DNA of 64,000 nucleotides from Rosa chinensis (lineage: Eukaryota; Streptophyta; Magnoliopsida; Rosales; Rosaceae), in the NCBI RefSeq assembly GCF_002994745.2, contig NC_037090.1, forward strand, positions 9,979,501 through 10,043,500, written 5' to 3'. Positions within the stretch are counted from its first letter, which is position 1; every line of letters begins with the position of its first letter. A program made the translations under genes and the position numbers. The notes below the pieces were generated by a model. That model made no database searches. It was not told where the DNA came from and worked only from the letters and a program-made list of their open reading frames with translations. Below, one piece after another: positions 31,410 through 44,275 of the stretch.

Positions 31410-32983
31410 TATAACAACCTCTTTGTCGATGTATAAAGCGCAAACGTCAGCCATTGTTTCTGTAATACCCCGAAAAATCCAAATTAATTTCCGATGACAT
31501 TTTAGAATGATTTCGTGATCATGGGAGGAAGTACGAGGCTTTGAGGGTTGTGAATATTGCTTGAACAATTTTATTTCGAAATCGTACGTCATTTAGGGGC
31601 GTCTCAAAAAGTGACTTTTTATGCGTACCAAATTTGGGAAAATTTCCTTCATGAAAGTTGTAGAGCTCGTCGATACGATCGCGTCCATATGTGGAACGTA
31701 ATATTCGGAGTTCGTATGAATTTATTATGAATTTTGGAAGAAATTTCCAGTTTAGTATAAATTTCTATTTTTGGAAATTTCCATTTTCATTTTTCGCAGC
31801 TTCCGTTTCGGGAAACCCCGAAACCCATTTTCTCTCTCTCTCCCTCACGAGCCGAGGACGACTCAAAACAGAGCAAGGAGCTCCGGCCGATTTCTCCACC
31901 CTCCGGCCACCTCTGGACGAGCAACCAAGCCCAGCAGCTTCGCCTCCCTCCTCCGAAGCCATCTGTGGCAACCTTGCACGGCGGCACGGCCCCTAGCGGC
32001 GGCGGCGGCGGCCCGGTTTCGACTTAAGCTCGATTTTAGTCAACGCCTGTTTTCTCCTAGCTCCGGCCACCAAAACTTCCGATCTTTGGCTCCATGAACT
32101 CCCCTCAACCTGCTGATCATCATACTAGGAGGATTGCACCTAGAGTGACCGGTTTCACGTTTGTCGGAGCTCGGTAAGTTTTCGATCCGAAACGAAAATC
32201 TTGCGATCGGTATATCTCGAGCTGTAGTGCATCGTTTTGATTGATTCTTTTTCCAGTGGGTTCTCCTTGATGTTCTTAACAACTCTCTAGAAGGAATAGA
32301 GGCCCGAAATTGAAGTTTTTACGTCGAAAATCGAGCTCGCCGGTTTCTGGAAATTTTCCGGCCACCTTCATACTGTTCAAGGTAATTTTCGACCCCTTCC
32401 GGTCATTTTCAGACTTCGTGCTAGTTATGAAAGTTGTTGAGCTTGATGAGAGGAAGAGGAGCAGCCAGGCCCCGACACCATTGGCGGTGGTCGGCGGCGG
32501 CTCTGCCCTTTTTCCGGCGACCTTTTCCGGCTACCTTCGGGGGTCAAAAATGTGATTTCTTTACAGTTTTAGATTCTACGTTTCGATACGATCGTTTGCA
32601 TATATAATTCATAATTTTTGGATATCGTATGATTTAGTTATGAATTTTTACGGTTTAGATCGATTTCGATAATCCAATTAATGTTTTTCGAAGATCGGAC
32701 CATCCGATGGACTTGTAGTTTTGATATGTTGATCGTATGACTGTCCCAGTGACTTTGTGAGGTCACGGGCGAAGATCCGACCGTTGGATCTTCGTATAAT
32801 TGTGAATTAGGGTTTTGAAAGGCGATTCGTGAGAATCCGACCGTCGGATTTTCATGAAATTTTGTGGAGATGTTTATAAGGATGATTCAGGAAGATCCGA
32901 CCGTTGGATCTTCGTGATAATTTTGGGGGATGATCCTATGGGCGATCCGTGAGGATCCGACCGTTGGATCATCATATAATTTC

Positions 32984-33193
32984 GATCCGACCGTTGGATC
33001 GTCTTTATTTTGAGATCCGATCGTTGGATCATCTTTATTTTCAGATCCGACCGTTGGATCGTCTTTATTTTCGAATCCGACCGTTGGATCGTCTTTATTT
33101 TAGAATCCGCCCGTTGGATCGTCTTTATTTTAGAATCCGACCGTTGGATCGTCTTTATTTTAGAATCCGACCGTTGGATCATCTTTATTTTTA
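32984..33193. repeat. 30-bp tandem repeat, seven copies, near-palindromic core
   Basis: Seven near-identical 30-bp units (starts at 32984, 33014, 33044, 33074, 33104, 33134, 33164), each with GATCCGACCGTTGGATC, a core nearly equal to its own reverse complement. More diverged copies occur every ~60 bp upstream from about 32776. The open frames across this block are by-products of the repeat. Confidence 0.95.
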
Positions 33194-34013
33194 TTTATGA
33201 GTTGGTTGGCTAAGTTATGATCATATTGGATTTAGGTGATTGACGGTCTTCCTTGGTGAGCGGTTGTTGCGTGTTTTGTAAAATTGAAGATGCAGCGGGA
33301 TTAGAGGTGAGTAAACCTCACGCGGTTCATATTACGAACCGAGTACTTTTAATTAATTTATTTGTCGTAATTGTGTGAAAATATTTATGGAATAAATATT
33401 TGTTTTAAATCATATGGACTTGATCAACTACGGTCCATAGGTAAGTAAAATGATTTTATTATACAAATGAATTTCACGATTTTTATACTTGAATTATAGT
33501 TTATATTAGTGGTCATTCCTGAGCGGATGATTACGTATATATATATTTACGTGAAATATATATATGTTGATTGATGTGTGATTGGTATGATGAAATGATT
33601 GAGAATTGATTGGATATTATTCAAGTTATTAATCTCCCATTTAATTGTTGAATAATGAAATGTTGATCATGTGATGTGAAAGCTATTTTATATGGCCAAT
33701 TATGATTATGTGGAAATTATTTTGAGAAGTAAAGATTTGTCTTGAAATAATATGTCTCCTTATATGGGTGTACATATACATTTATACATATTTATACAAT
33801 CTAAAACTTATAAAGATTGTATGTTGAGAAAATGGTTATGTCTGAGAAGTACAATTGTGAAGCCGGGTGTTATCTACTACCCCGTGCTTAAGTGAATTGC
33901 TGGTAAATGTGTTTTGGTGTTATGAGAAGTTAGCCTTGGGCCCTAGTCCCTACAGATAGTGCACTATTATACTCTTAGGAAGGTTGCTTACTTTGAGTAT
34001 ACATACTTTGGTA

Positions 34014-34175
34014 GTGTCCTTGGTATGCTGATGGCTGTCACATGCTTTGGTATAGTACGTTGGACCCTAGCATGTGGATTTATGATTTGTTACCAGTCAA
34101 CCTGGTTTTCCCATGTTTTGGGTATAGTACGTTGGACCCTAACACGTGGATTTATGATTTGTTACCAGTTAATCT
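34014..34175. repeat. Two tandem copies, ~77 bp, in the solo LTR
   Basis: Both copies contain GTATAGTACGTTGGACCCTA followed by ACGTGGATTTATGATTTGTTACCAGT (or close variants); they sit side by side with a few changes. Confidence 0.8.
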
Positions 34176-34203
34176 GAAAATTCACTAAAAAGAGAAGTGT
34201 ACT

Positions 34204-34368
34204 TATGTGAAATTGATCAAATATCTATCCATGATATATTTGAAATATGTGAAGGTGTTATGTGAAATTGATCAAATATCTATCCATGATATATTTGAAA
34301 TATGTGAAGGTGTTATGTGAAATTGATCAAATATCTATCCATGATATATTTTGAATATGTGAGGGTGT
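34204..34368. repeat. 55-bp tandem repeat, three copies
   Basis: Units of exactly 55 bp begin at about 34204, 34259 and 34314 (TATGTGAAATTGATCAAATATC...); the third has a few differences. Confidence 0.95.
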
Positions 34369-34931
34369 TGGTAAAAAGAAAATCAAGTATGCATTGCTTT
34401 AATGTTATTTCACATATTACTGATGCAATATTTGCTGGTTGAGTTTTAAAAGAGAGTATCGAAAAATACCTACTTTTCTGTTTATATGATTTTTGGAGTT
34501 ATCTTGTGAGTGTGTTGATTGTTTACTTGAGTTATAATAATTGTAATTTAAATAATCAACAGTTCTTTCTTGTTTACTCACGAGCTTTGCAAAAAGCTTA
34601 CCGGGTTTGGTGTTGTTGCAATCCCGGTACACTATTCAAATTGTGTAGCGGGTAGTGTCACAGGTCAGGAGAATCAGGGCAGTGATCGTGCGGTTTAGAG
34701 AATTAGTATTAGAATTACAACATTTGTTTTGTGAGGAGAATTATACTCATTGAGTTTTACAATTTGATTTGGTGAGAGTGTGTTGTAATAAGTAGCTTGA
34801 GGATTTGGTTTATGTAATATCAAGAGGTGTAATTAGTGGTTGTTTCTGAGAGAAAAATTCAGAGCATTATTTGTATTGTTTTTAGTCATGTTCCGGATTT
34901 GAATCCTTATTTCAAAATTCGGGGTGTGACA

Positions 34932-37900
34932 GTTTCAGTGAAAGTTGTTTATGGTACCGGAGCATATTAATTCAAGTACATGCACATATTAGTTCAAGTA
35001 CACTGTAGGGGTGAATGGAATTTTAAACTCAAATTCTGAGCATATTAATTTCATTGTTATGGTTTTCATTATTTTGTAATGTAGTTTACTTCATCTATTG
35101 CATGATTTGTTTTTCATATTACCATATATATGACTAGCTAGTATCACTACAATTAAGCAGTGTTAACTGTTAACACATTTATTAAGCACTTGTTGATATA
35201 GCTACCAGTATAGTGTTCGTTGTTAGGGATAACTACCTCAGATATAGCTCCGGTTTCCACCGCTTTTGGGATAACTACCTCATAGCTCCAGAATTTTCAA
35301 TATTTAAATTTTTCTTTCTGCAGTATATGTTCTTGGAGATCTCATCTGGCATAAATGAAAATAGCGAATCGCACTTGGAAACCCTAGTAGAGGCCCATGT
35401 GAATGTGAGACAGGGAAGCATTGTCTACTGGCTTACTGAATCATTTCTCCATTATTAAGACCAAACATTCCATACAATTTGTCTAGTGGATAGACACAAA
35501 GATAAACAATCACTTGTCTCAAAACTCTAATCATTAAAAAAAGTTAACAATTTCAATGGGGATACGAGCAAGTGAAATTGCATTGAAAATTATTATTTAT
35601 ATCACGGTTGTTTGTTAATTGTTATGTGTTATTTTATTTTACTAATAATATTATTAATCTCATTTTGTAAAAAAAATTACAGAAAATTATTAAGAAAAAT
35701 AAACAAAAAAGCCAAAATTGAGAATTTCTTAATTCAATCTACACAAATCTACACTTAATATAATTTCTAGGATAGGGGTGTACCTATCATATCTAGGTAG
35801 GAAAGAATAAATGTAGGTATTAGGTGGACCATGCATTACAACTCTAAAAATCTAAAAATCCAAATGGGGTCAAAAACCACTTTGCAAAGAATTAGGTGCC
35901 AACATTGACTATGAGGAGGAGTTAGAGAGAATAATGACAATAGGGGAATTGAGAGTTTGTTTCATTGTTTGGGAAAAGGAAAATATTGTGGGAATACTTA
36001 GTGACTAGTCAATCTAATTGGGAAGGATGATTGAACAATGCTCCACGCATATTATATTTGTAGAGTTCTGACATTGGGAGTATAATATGTGCATGGAGTA
36101 TGGTTCTCAATTTGTATTTACTCGGCTACAGGCAATATTTTTATCAAATGTGAAAGGGGAAAACTTCAAACTTAACTGATGTCACTAGCAAGAATCCATG
36201 GATATCTTTTTCTTGACAATCGATCTTAGCTCTCCTCCAAATTAAGCACTACTCCTCTATTATTTGAACAAATTAATTATTAAGAATTTAACTTGTATGT
36301 GTGAACATAGCTAAAATGGGGTGCATGTGTACAAATCGAATTCAGGTATGACTGAGTGTCATGTCTCTCAATTGTTCCACATTGGAAAGTAGAATCTTGT
36401 ACCGTTGTATATAAATATTCCGCAAGCCTTGATCCATATGTCGTAACGATATTGTTGCATGGATCTAAAAGCTTAAACTTTATAGTTTCAAAAAATGAAA
36501 TTTTGGAAACGCCGAGCATGACTGTACGTGTAGTAATGATATCAAGTCCTTGTTTTCCTGCATAACCATCTTTGTCTTTCTAATAGGACATGTAATACAA
36601 ACTCTTAGTTAACAAACCTGCTCAGAATGATGAAACGGCTCGCAGCCTATAAGAAGGAAGTCTGCCTATAAGCCATTAAGCCATGGTTTCGAAACTACAA
36701 AACCTGATTAGGATTAAATTAAGAAAGGCTCAAGTTAATCATACTGTACGTTTTCTTGTTTATTTAATAATAATACAAGGGAATATGGCATATATCATCC
36801 TTTTCTGCAGCGGCAGCGGTCATTGGTTAATGACTCGATTATGTCTTTCTAGAGGATCGGTGTGCGCTTACCTTCAGTACTTGGTTATTCAATTCATTAT
36901 GTTTTTCTACAAGAAAGGAAAAATCAACGCACATATAGCCTGAGAATAATATAATGTTTCTGAACCCAAGAAAATGACAAAGTGCATGCAAATGATATTG
37001 GAATTAAGAAATAGGTAAAAAGCTTGAATCATCAATCTGTTCAATACTATAAATTTGACCGATCACTTTCACTGCATGCTTCCTTCAAGATTAACAATTT
37101 AATAGATTGACCGATCATCACTTATCAGAATTTCTACTGATGTAGACATTAATTTTGAGTTCATACGATAATAATGCTATTTTTCGTAGAAAGGTACGTA
37201 TTTACATACTATGTATATGGCATAATATGATAATAATTTGAGTAATACCCATGAACTCATTCTTTCTCCCTGCATCTAGTATTTCAATCTAATTACATTA
37301 TAACTCTCATGATCATAAGCACATTCAGGTAAGGTAGCATTTTAATTACGCATTACTCATGTGCTAAAAAGTGCTTGAAAAATGTGTCAATAAATTAACT
37401 TTTCTCATCATATACCACAAAGATAATTATTTTTGAAGCCATTAATGTGGAATAGACGCACTTCACAAGTATGAAGGAAATTTCGGACCCTTCATTTTAA
37501 ATATATGGTAAATTGAGATTGTATTAGTAAAAGAGATGGGATAAAGACTAAGATGATGAAGACAAGCAAACGATAGGTATAGTGTAGCAATAGCATTAGG
37601 TATACGTGGGTTCCATAATAGTATGAAGAGGAGACAATGAGTAATTACCTTTGACGGGAATAAAATACATCATTATTTAACTAATTAATCATATTTAACT
37701 CACATGTTCTGCCAACCATGCACACGTATTGAGATGTGAATAGGCTCATATAATAACACCACCAATCTTTACACCACTTAAAATATAGGTCTAATCCATT
37801 TAAAGATAATAAACTATTGAAGTTATGTTCTGCTGTCATATTTTTCTTTTGGTCTATTATACACATAGCGTACATACATTTGTGTACATAAAATCATATA

Positions 37901-37950
37901 GAAACTACGTATGTACTAACGACATTCAGAATGACTCCATTTTTAGTATA
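34932..37950. other. Gene-poor AT-rich region with exon-like block B
   Basis: Contains the copy of the exon-like block noted at 22150 (here 35320-35490, preceded by a splice-acceptor-like TTTCTTTCTGCAG and open for about 43 codons to a stop). The rest has no recognised gene, RNA gene or transposon border. Confidence 0.5.
35320..35490 (+). pseudogene. Exon-like block B (copy A at 22150)
   Basis: Open frame YMFLEISSGINENSES...VNVRQGSIVYWLTESF-stop after a TTTCTGCAG acceptor-like tract. The origin is not recognised. Its best use is as a shared marker: the same block, diverged, lies 13 kb to the left across the virus and solo LTR. Confidence 0.5.
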
Positions 37951-38288
37951 GGTAAAAACTCCAAATAGTATCTGAATTATTGCGAAATGTATTTTTTAGT
38001 ACCTATGAATTTTTTTTTATCCCAAATGGTACTTGAAATGGTACCATTTGGGTTATAAAAAAATTAAAATGTATCAAAAAATATATTTTACAATAGTTTG
38101 GGTATCATCTAAACTTTTTATCTAAAAAAGTACATGTCACATAGATGATTTTAACCTAAAAGTTAACGGAGGTACTATATTTGGTAAATGCGCAATACTT
38201 CAGATACCATTTGGAGTAAAAAAAAAAAAATCGTAGGTACCAAAAAGTATCTTTCACAATAATTCAGGTACCATTTGAAGTTTTTACC
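37951..38288. mobile_element. Foldback MITE with ~80-bp TIRs
   Basis: The left end GGTAAAAACTCCAAATAGTATCTGAATTATTG and the reverse complement of the right end agree over about 80 bp, ending in T-rich tracts. There is no coding capacity, and the target duplication was not established. Confidence 0.8.
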
Positions 38289-41200
38289 ATTCCATTATAC
38301 TACTATATACTTCAATTATATATAACAAGAGGGGCCGAGTGGAATATGCTGTTCTTGCTAACCCAGAGAGGGAAGTCTATGTAATCTATGTATGCCAAAA
38401 TAGGACGCACTTGGTATGGCATACAAGTCGTGTGACTCTTTCAATAGTTTTCACCAGCTAATTTTCCTTTTTATTCCCTCCTTTTTCGAAATTAATTCAA
38501 CTCTAAATTCACATCTATCAGGCATGCACATAAGGTGCTTCGATCAGTTCCTTGGCGATTACGTACGCTTTGGATGAATTTTGGTTGTTCATCGAGATCA
38601 TTGATGGGGATGGGACTGTAGCTAGCTTGGTTCAGTTGGTTGTATATATGGGCGGGACTTAAGTGGACTGTGGACGCTCTTCCTTTCAGTTTGCTCGAGT
38701 CTGTTATTACTTGTTGGTATAGTTCGTTATAGTCTGCTAATAAAAGGAGAAACTATGGTTCAGGTTCAGTGGAGGTTTTAGGAGGGTTTGTACAGCTCTT
38801 TATTATCCTAAGAGGTAAGGCTTTATGTTCACCCTTTTATTTTTCTATAGCTCTCTTTAGATGGTTGATTTTTTTATTCCTTTCCTTTCAAGAGAAGAGA
38901 TCGAATACGCTCCAAAACTGATCTATATATACCTATATAATTGGTTCTCGCCTAATTCTCTACTATTTATAAAGATCGCCAGTTATATATCGCCTGTTAT
39001 ATATTTCTTCCCTCCTTTTTCAAATTTGATTCAACTACTATTTCTGGGTAACAATTCACAAATTATATATTTCTAAAATATATGTAAACAGTTAGTCAAG
39101 GAAATGTTCACCAATATGCATATAAAAGCAATAATAACGTGCAAACTTAAAATACTATTGAAATAACAATAAGATGTTTCACTGAACAATATTAATTATC
39201 TGTTTTAATATATAAGCAAGATGTTTTTAACAATGACTCAGACTAATAGTCTTTGTAATTACCATGAATAGGTCTATATGCATGCATCATATATTTCTTA
39301 GAAGAGTTCGTTGAATTTTGGAGAAAATTGACATACCACATAATTAAATCGTTTGGACCGTAGACTCTTAATGGAACGAAAGTAGATTGTGTATTTTACT
39401 TGTATATTGAATGGTATAGGCCCTATTGGGGAATGAAGCGCAAGACCTTCATGAAAAGACCAGTCTATAAATCTACTTTATTCAAATTAAAGTCCAACCT
39501 TTCTCTTATCATGCACTTACAAAATTTGCATGGTCTACATGTAAATGCACTAGTCCTGCGTTTTAATAATACAGATGGGAATACCATCCCACCTACCAAT
39601 AACCATTGGAGGCTTGGAGCAGTTGCGAAATTTCTTTGAAACTTGAAAATGCCACCATCATCATCTTCATCTTCTTCTTCATATACATTTAAAAGGCCGG
39701 CTTGCATGGGAATCATGCGGTGCAGTGCAGACCTTGCTGCTTCACATATCATATGCATCCACTCCATCATATCGTATAATATTATACCATGCATCCATTA
39801 ATGTATTAGCAGTAGTACTGGTGTGAATTAATATATATACGAGGGGCAGAGAGACCCCTATAAGAAGACAGACATCCTCATTCTCAAATAATGGGTTAGA
39901 TCCGCATTAATAGGCTCACGTATTCTCATGCAAATTAAACTATGCCCTAAAATAGAAGAAAAAGGGACAGAAGCACTGTTGAGGGTTGACCTCACAGGCT
40001 AAGTGTTGGAGTGAATCTTTTTGCCTCCCCGTAGTTTAATCAATTAGGGTTTTGTTTATGTTTTTCTGCTGGTGTTTATGTGTTTGTCCTTCTCTATGGT
40101 GTGCTTGGAATTCAGAATTTTTCTTTGTCAAGTTCTTAAGCTCATTCATATATGGTTGCTGCCCCTTAACCCCTTAAGTTGTTGGACTTGAATCATCGTT
40201 AATTAGTCAAGATAGAGAGTGTACATAGTAGAAGACAGATTATTCAGGAAGGATATATTATTTTGTTTCACATTTACAGACTAATATAAGTTGGTTTCAC
40301 TTCTGTAACTCGTCAGCAAAGATACTCATCGATAATTATTCCCATGAGAAATTTAAAGTTGACATATAACCAGTTGCAGGAACCCCGTGACTGAAAGAAA
40401 AAAAAAAAAAGCATTAGCTGTGCCTTATCTTTTGACCCCAATATTCACGGCCTATAGAATCCCATGGTCTCATACACGTGGGAGGAATGAAAAAGTTCTA
40501 TGGCTACTTAAAAGCATAGACTTTTAGTTCGGAGCTAGCAATACCTATACCACTAGATGAGTCTCATTTTCATAAACAATGGGGAAAGGCTTGATTCTAG
40601 GAAAAATTTTGGATTCCAAGTTATGATAGATTTAATTGAATCGAAAAAACTTTATTCTAAAATAAAAATAAAAATGTAATTGAAAAAACTAATGTTAGAT
40701 TTAAGCTCAACTTATATGATGATTTTGTAAAAGTTGAGATCGGTTAAAATACTGTAATCGAGTAAGGTTCTTAAACATTGGTACGGGACGTGGATATATT
40801 GGTAACTCATATATCTGGAAATTTCTTCAAAATTTGGAGTATCAATCGACATATTGATAAATAACCATAAATATTGATATTTATAAGTTAGTTTCAAAGA
40901 TATCTTATACATCATTCAAATATGTGTAAAATGAAATAACTGCAATTTTGACCGAAATTTAATTTTCTTGAAATATTTGGAACCCTAGCCTGCAGCTGCT
41001 AGTTGCTTGAGTACATGATCTATACTTCGATCTTAGTATTATGTCTTCCAAATTAAGTTGTATACTGTCCGGTTTGAAACCCTTAAGTCCAAAAGAAATG
41101 TACAAATTGCGTTTGCCGTTTCACAACATGTATTTCTATATGTTATTCTTATATTAATTGGATTTTGTAACTTTTTTTTAACCGTTTTAACTAATTATGT

Positions 41201-42970
41201 ACGATACTAGCTAGGTGTACTATGATCTTGGCCTCTTGGGATTCTAAAGAGATTTTGTTGTTGTTCTATTCCTTACATAAGAAAGGCTCTTCTTGAGTTT
41301 AAATTTTTCATGGAAAAGACATGAGAACCTAACAAATTTGAAATGCAATCGATGCTAAAGAAACTTCTTGCCCTAATTGTCCAAACCCCAATTTTTGTTG
41401 GGAAATATATACTTTCTGTATCAATTTTTGATGTAGAATGGATGGCAATCAGGATTGAAGAGCAGCTTGATCGTGAAAAAAAAAAATCGATTTGCTGCAA
41501 ATTTGGCGTTCCGTGTCAAAATGCTAACTGCTATACCATTCTAAGAAGGGAACAACACTAGGAACAAAACTCGTCTCTTTGCCAAAACGTGTGGGGTTTT
41601 CGTGCTTTCAAGGTCGGTACGGACCTCAAACTGCAATTTACTATTTTTCCAGCAATTAGGGTTTTTTTAGTTCGATTTGGATTTTTTGTTTTAACCCGTG
41701 GGCTTTTAGGATTCATTGTTGGTGGTCCTAGGATTTCTTTTCTCATATATATGCAACCTTAAACGGCTGCAGAACCTATTTTTTATCATATTATCAATCA
41801 AATTGAAAGTTTTCTAGTTTATCTCTAGGTGGACTCCAAAATTCTTATTTTAGGATTTATTGCTTGTAAACCTAGATTACTTCCAACTGTATCAATTTCG
41901 CTGACAATTTTTGGGAGAATTACTGTTCAAATTAAATATTCACATGACATAAAATTCCAACTAATATCAGTACTATATATAGCCTCATCTTCTATTTATA
42001 TATAATATGTTTGTGTGTTGAGTCTCTTACGTATATAGGTCCCTTGATGGGAATATAACAGCTACGTGTACCATTCAATATTTGCCCTTAGAAATAAGAA
42101 GCCAGTGTGGAAAAACGCAGAAAGTTGCGTACGTGGCATGAACAAGCCTCAAATCTCAAGGAACCATCCCCGTGATTCCCGATATGAGATATTATGTTTT
42201 TAAGAAACACATATGAGATATTATGTTTTTAAATTTTGAGTTATTAGTTACAAGGGAGATCGAGTCTGCATCAGCAACAGCTGAAACACACATGCTTCAA
42301 CCACAACCAGCCTGCAGATTCTTACCCTTTAAATGATTGATTCTTCCCAACTTTCTGCTGTGAAACTGTGAATTGTAATGGTCTCCCCAACTTCTACGAC
42401 ACAATTAATGAAAGTTACAAAGCCACACCCGCCACCAAACCCCAACAAAAACCACTTGATTTATTATTTGCTTTCATTAATAAAAATAGTTGAAGTTGAT
42501 CTTCTGTTGAGAAAGGGAAACAAAATAATCATGTTTATATATGAGCTGAAAATGTCAAGGTTGGTAAAGTTCAGAAATTTCTAGTGTAAAACAGGAATTT
42601 TCTGGCCATCAAGGGGAGTTTTGATTTATCCTTCTGATAATCTCGTTCTTGATACGATGTTGTTAAGTAATTATATAAGATTCATGGATGCAGAAAATGT
42701 ATGATACTAGCTAGGGCTAAAATTGATTACATATGGCTGCTGATCAAATTGATTATATAATACAGTGGTATTAATTACATGCAAGAAATGAACTTGAAAC
42801 TAAGAGACGTATTATCTAGTACTATCAAGAAGAAGAAGACCAGTTAGTTGAAATTGTTTCAAGTTCAAATATAGTTGTATATCATGTGGTAAAGATGAAT
42901 TCTTGAGTGGTTGTTGAAAAAACTATTACATACTTGTCTAGTTTACAGGTTAGATTTTTTCATCGAGCAA
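38289..42970. other. Gene-poor AT-rich region
   Basis: No protein family is visible in either strand. Several ORFs of 60-110 codons (such as 39794..39465, minus) are without resemblance to known families. Poly(A) at 40399 and a few T runs occur. It may contain old, unrecognisable repeats. Confidence 0.45.
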
Positions 42971-42975
42971 GATTA

Positions 42976-43315
42976 ATGGCTAGTTTAGGCTTGCTGTGAC
43001 TAATACAAAAAACCACTGTTGCTTTTGTTTTGTAAATATAATTAGTTGTGAATTAAAACAGTTTCGTGTTTGGTAAACAATACTTTTAAAAGTGTTGTCA
43101 GTACATAAAACAACTTCAGAGCGTGTTTTGATCCAAAACAGCTTCTAAAAGTAACATTTGGGTTGCTTATAAAATTTGCTTCTATTGACCTATAATTTTC
43201 AATTAAATTTGTTTTTTATTTATTTACCAAACACATTTAAATATAAAATTTTAGATAAAATCTAAAAGCTTTAAAAAAAAAAAAAAAAAAACGACGCAAT
43301 CCTAAACATAGCTCA
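42976..43315. mobile_element. Possible hAT-type MITE
   Basis: Left end GGCTAGTTTAGGCTTGC and the reverse complement of the right end GAGCTATGTTTAGGATTGC are similar over about 17 bp. The interior has poly(A) and TAAA-rich sequence. No clear 8-bp target duplication was found. Confidence 0.45.
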
Positions 43316-44275
43316 AAGCTATGACGTGCAGACTTGCATAGTCGCAACACGTCTCTCTTATTCTTGTTTCTTGTAAATATCTTTGAATCATTTTTAACAC
43401 TTGCTCTAATAACCTTGTAGAAAACATTCACATGAGATTTATCATAAATTTTAACGAGTGCAGTTGCCTACGTCTACTATATACTATTTATCCATTTCTT
43501 CTTTTCGGTCTCTTTTGTAATTTTTTTTTTGTTTTAACTAAATGGGGTAAGAACTTTGGATTAGGGTTTAGCTGAACGATAATGTAAATGGGCATAGTTT
43601 TAGATAGTTAAAAACAACTATCAACTCAAGAAAAAAATATTAGTAAAGGATCCAGACTCCATATTCCATCGGTCTAATTGGTATGCATATTTATTAATTT
43701 ATCCCGAGTTGGAATTTAATTAATATAAAAAACGAAATGACGAATTGGGCTGCGATAGAAAATATTCCGCACAACAAATATTGTTATTTCTTGCATTGCA
43801 TGGCATCCATACCCATGCATACATGTATGCATTATGTATGTCAAAGTTATATGCTATGTCAAAGTTATATGCCTACTGTATTTATACTCACCCTTTTACC
43901 TTATAATATCCCCCACAGACAAAACAGAGAGGAAGAGAGAGAACAAAGTTTTTCTAGGGTTCCGCATTTCTCTTGTATTGTAATAAAGCTGAAGTACTGA
44001 TATCCTCAGCTATTGTCTTCCTCAGTTGATGGACTTCGATGTCTCTTTTGCTGTAAATAATACTTCTCTCTTTCCGAGCAAGCATGGGTTCTGAGGAACA
44101 AAGAATAGGGACAGTAGCAGCTGGCAGACCATAAAGGTGATGATCATCGACTTTCCGATCCATCAAGCTATCCCCAGAAGGCTCTAATCCCCAATTATTT
44201 TCTTCACTCTTAATTAATCCACAAATCCCTTTCATTTTTCTCTGTCTCTACTCCATTAGAGCACTTGGAGAATCT
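43316..44275. promoter_or_regulatory. Upstream region of the GARP transcription factor gene
   Basis: Contains a small 16-bp duplication at about 43838-43872 (GTCAAAGTTATATGC) and a GA-rich run (43920-43950) typical of a 5'UTR. No clear TATA box was assigned. A minus-strand ORF at 44235-43954 has no resemblance to a known family. Confidence 0.5.

Larger units (their letters stand above)
31461..34931. mobile_element. 3.47-kb solo LTR
   Basis: Starts TGTAATACCCCG and ends CGGGGTGTGACA, with the 5-bp direct repeat GTTTC directly outside each end (31456-31460 and 34932-34936). There is no primer site, polypurine run, gag or pol inside. The unusually long LTR with a TGTAATACCCCG-type terminus is typical of large Ty3-like plant elements. 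It contains a promoter-like GC-rich part (31800-32550) and three tandem-repeat blocks listed separately. Full-length elements with short internal regions remain possible but no second LTR is seen. Confidence 0.82.

Noticed and set aside
32874..33213. Repeat-peptide ORFs (IQRSDSKIKT repeated)
   Set aside because: They are the product of the 30-bp tandem array inside a solo LTR, read in three frames.
39465..39794. Minus-strand ORF or miRNA precursor
   Set aside because: It has an acidic run and a basic tail but no family resemblance, and I saw no known miRNA sequence or long stem.
43954..44235. Minus-strand ORF upstream of the GARP gene
   Set aside because: Overlaps the likely 5'UTR/promoter of the plus-strand gene and matches no family.
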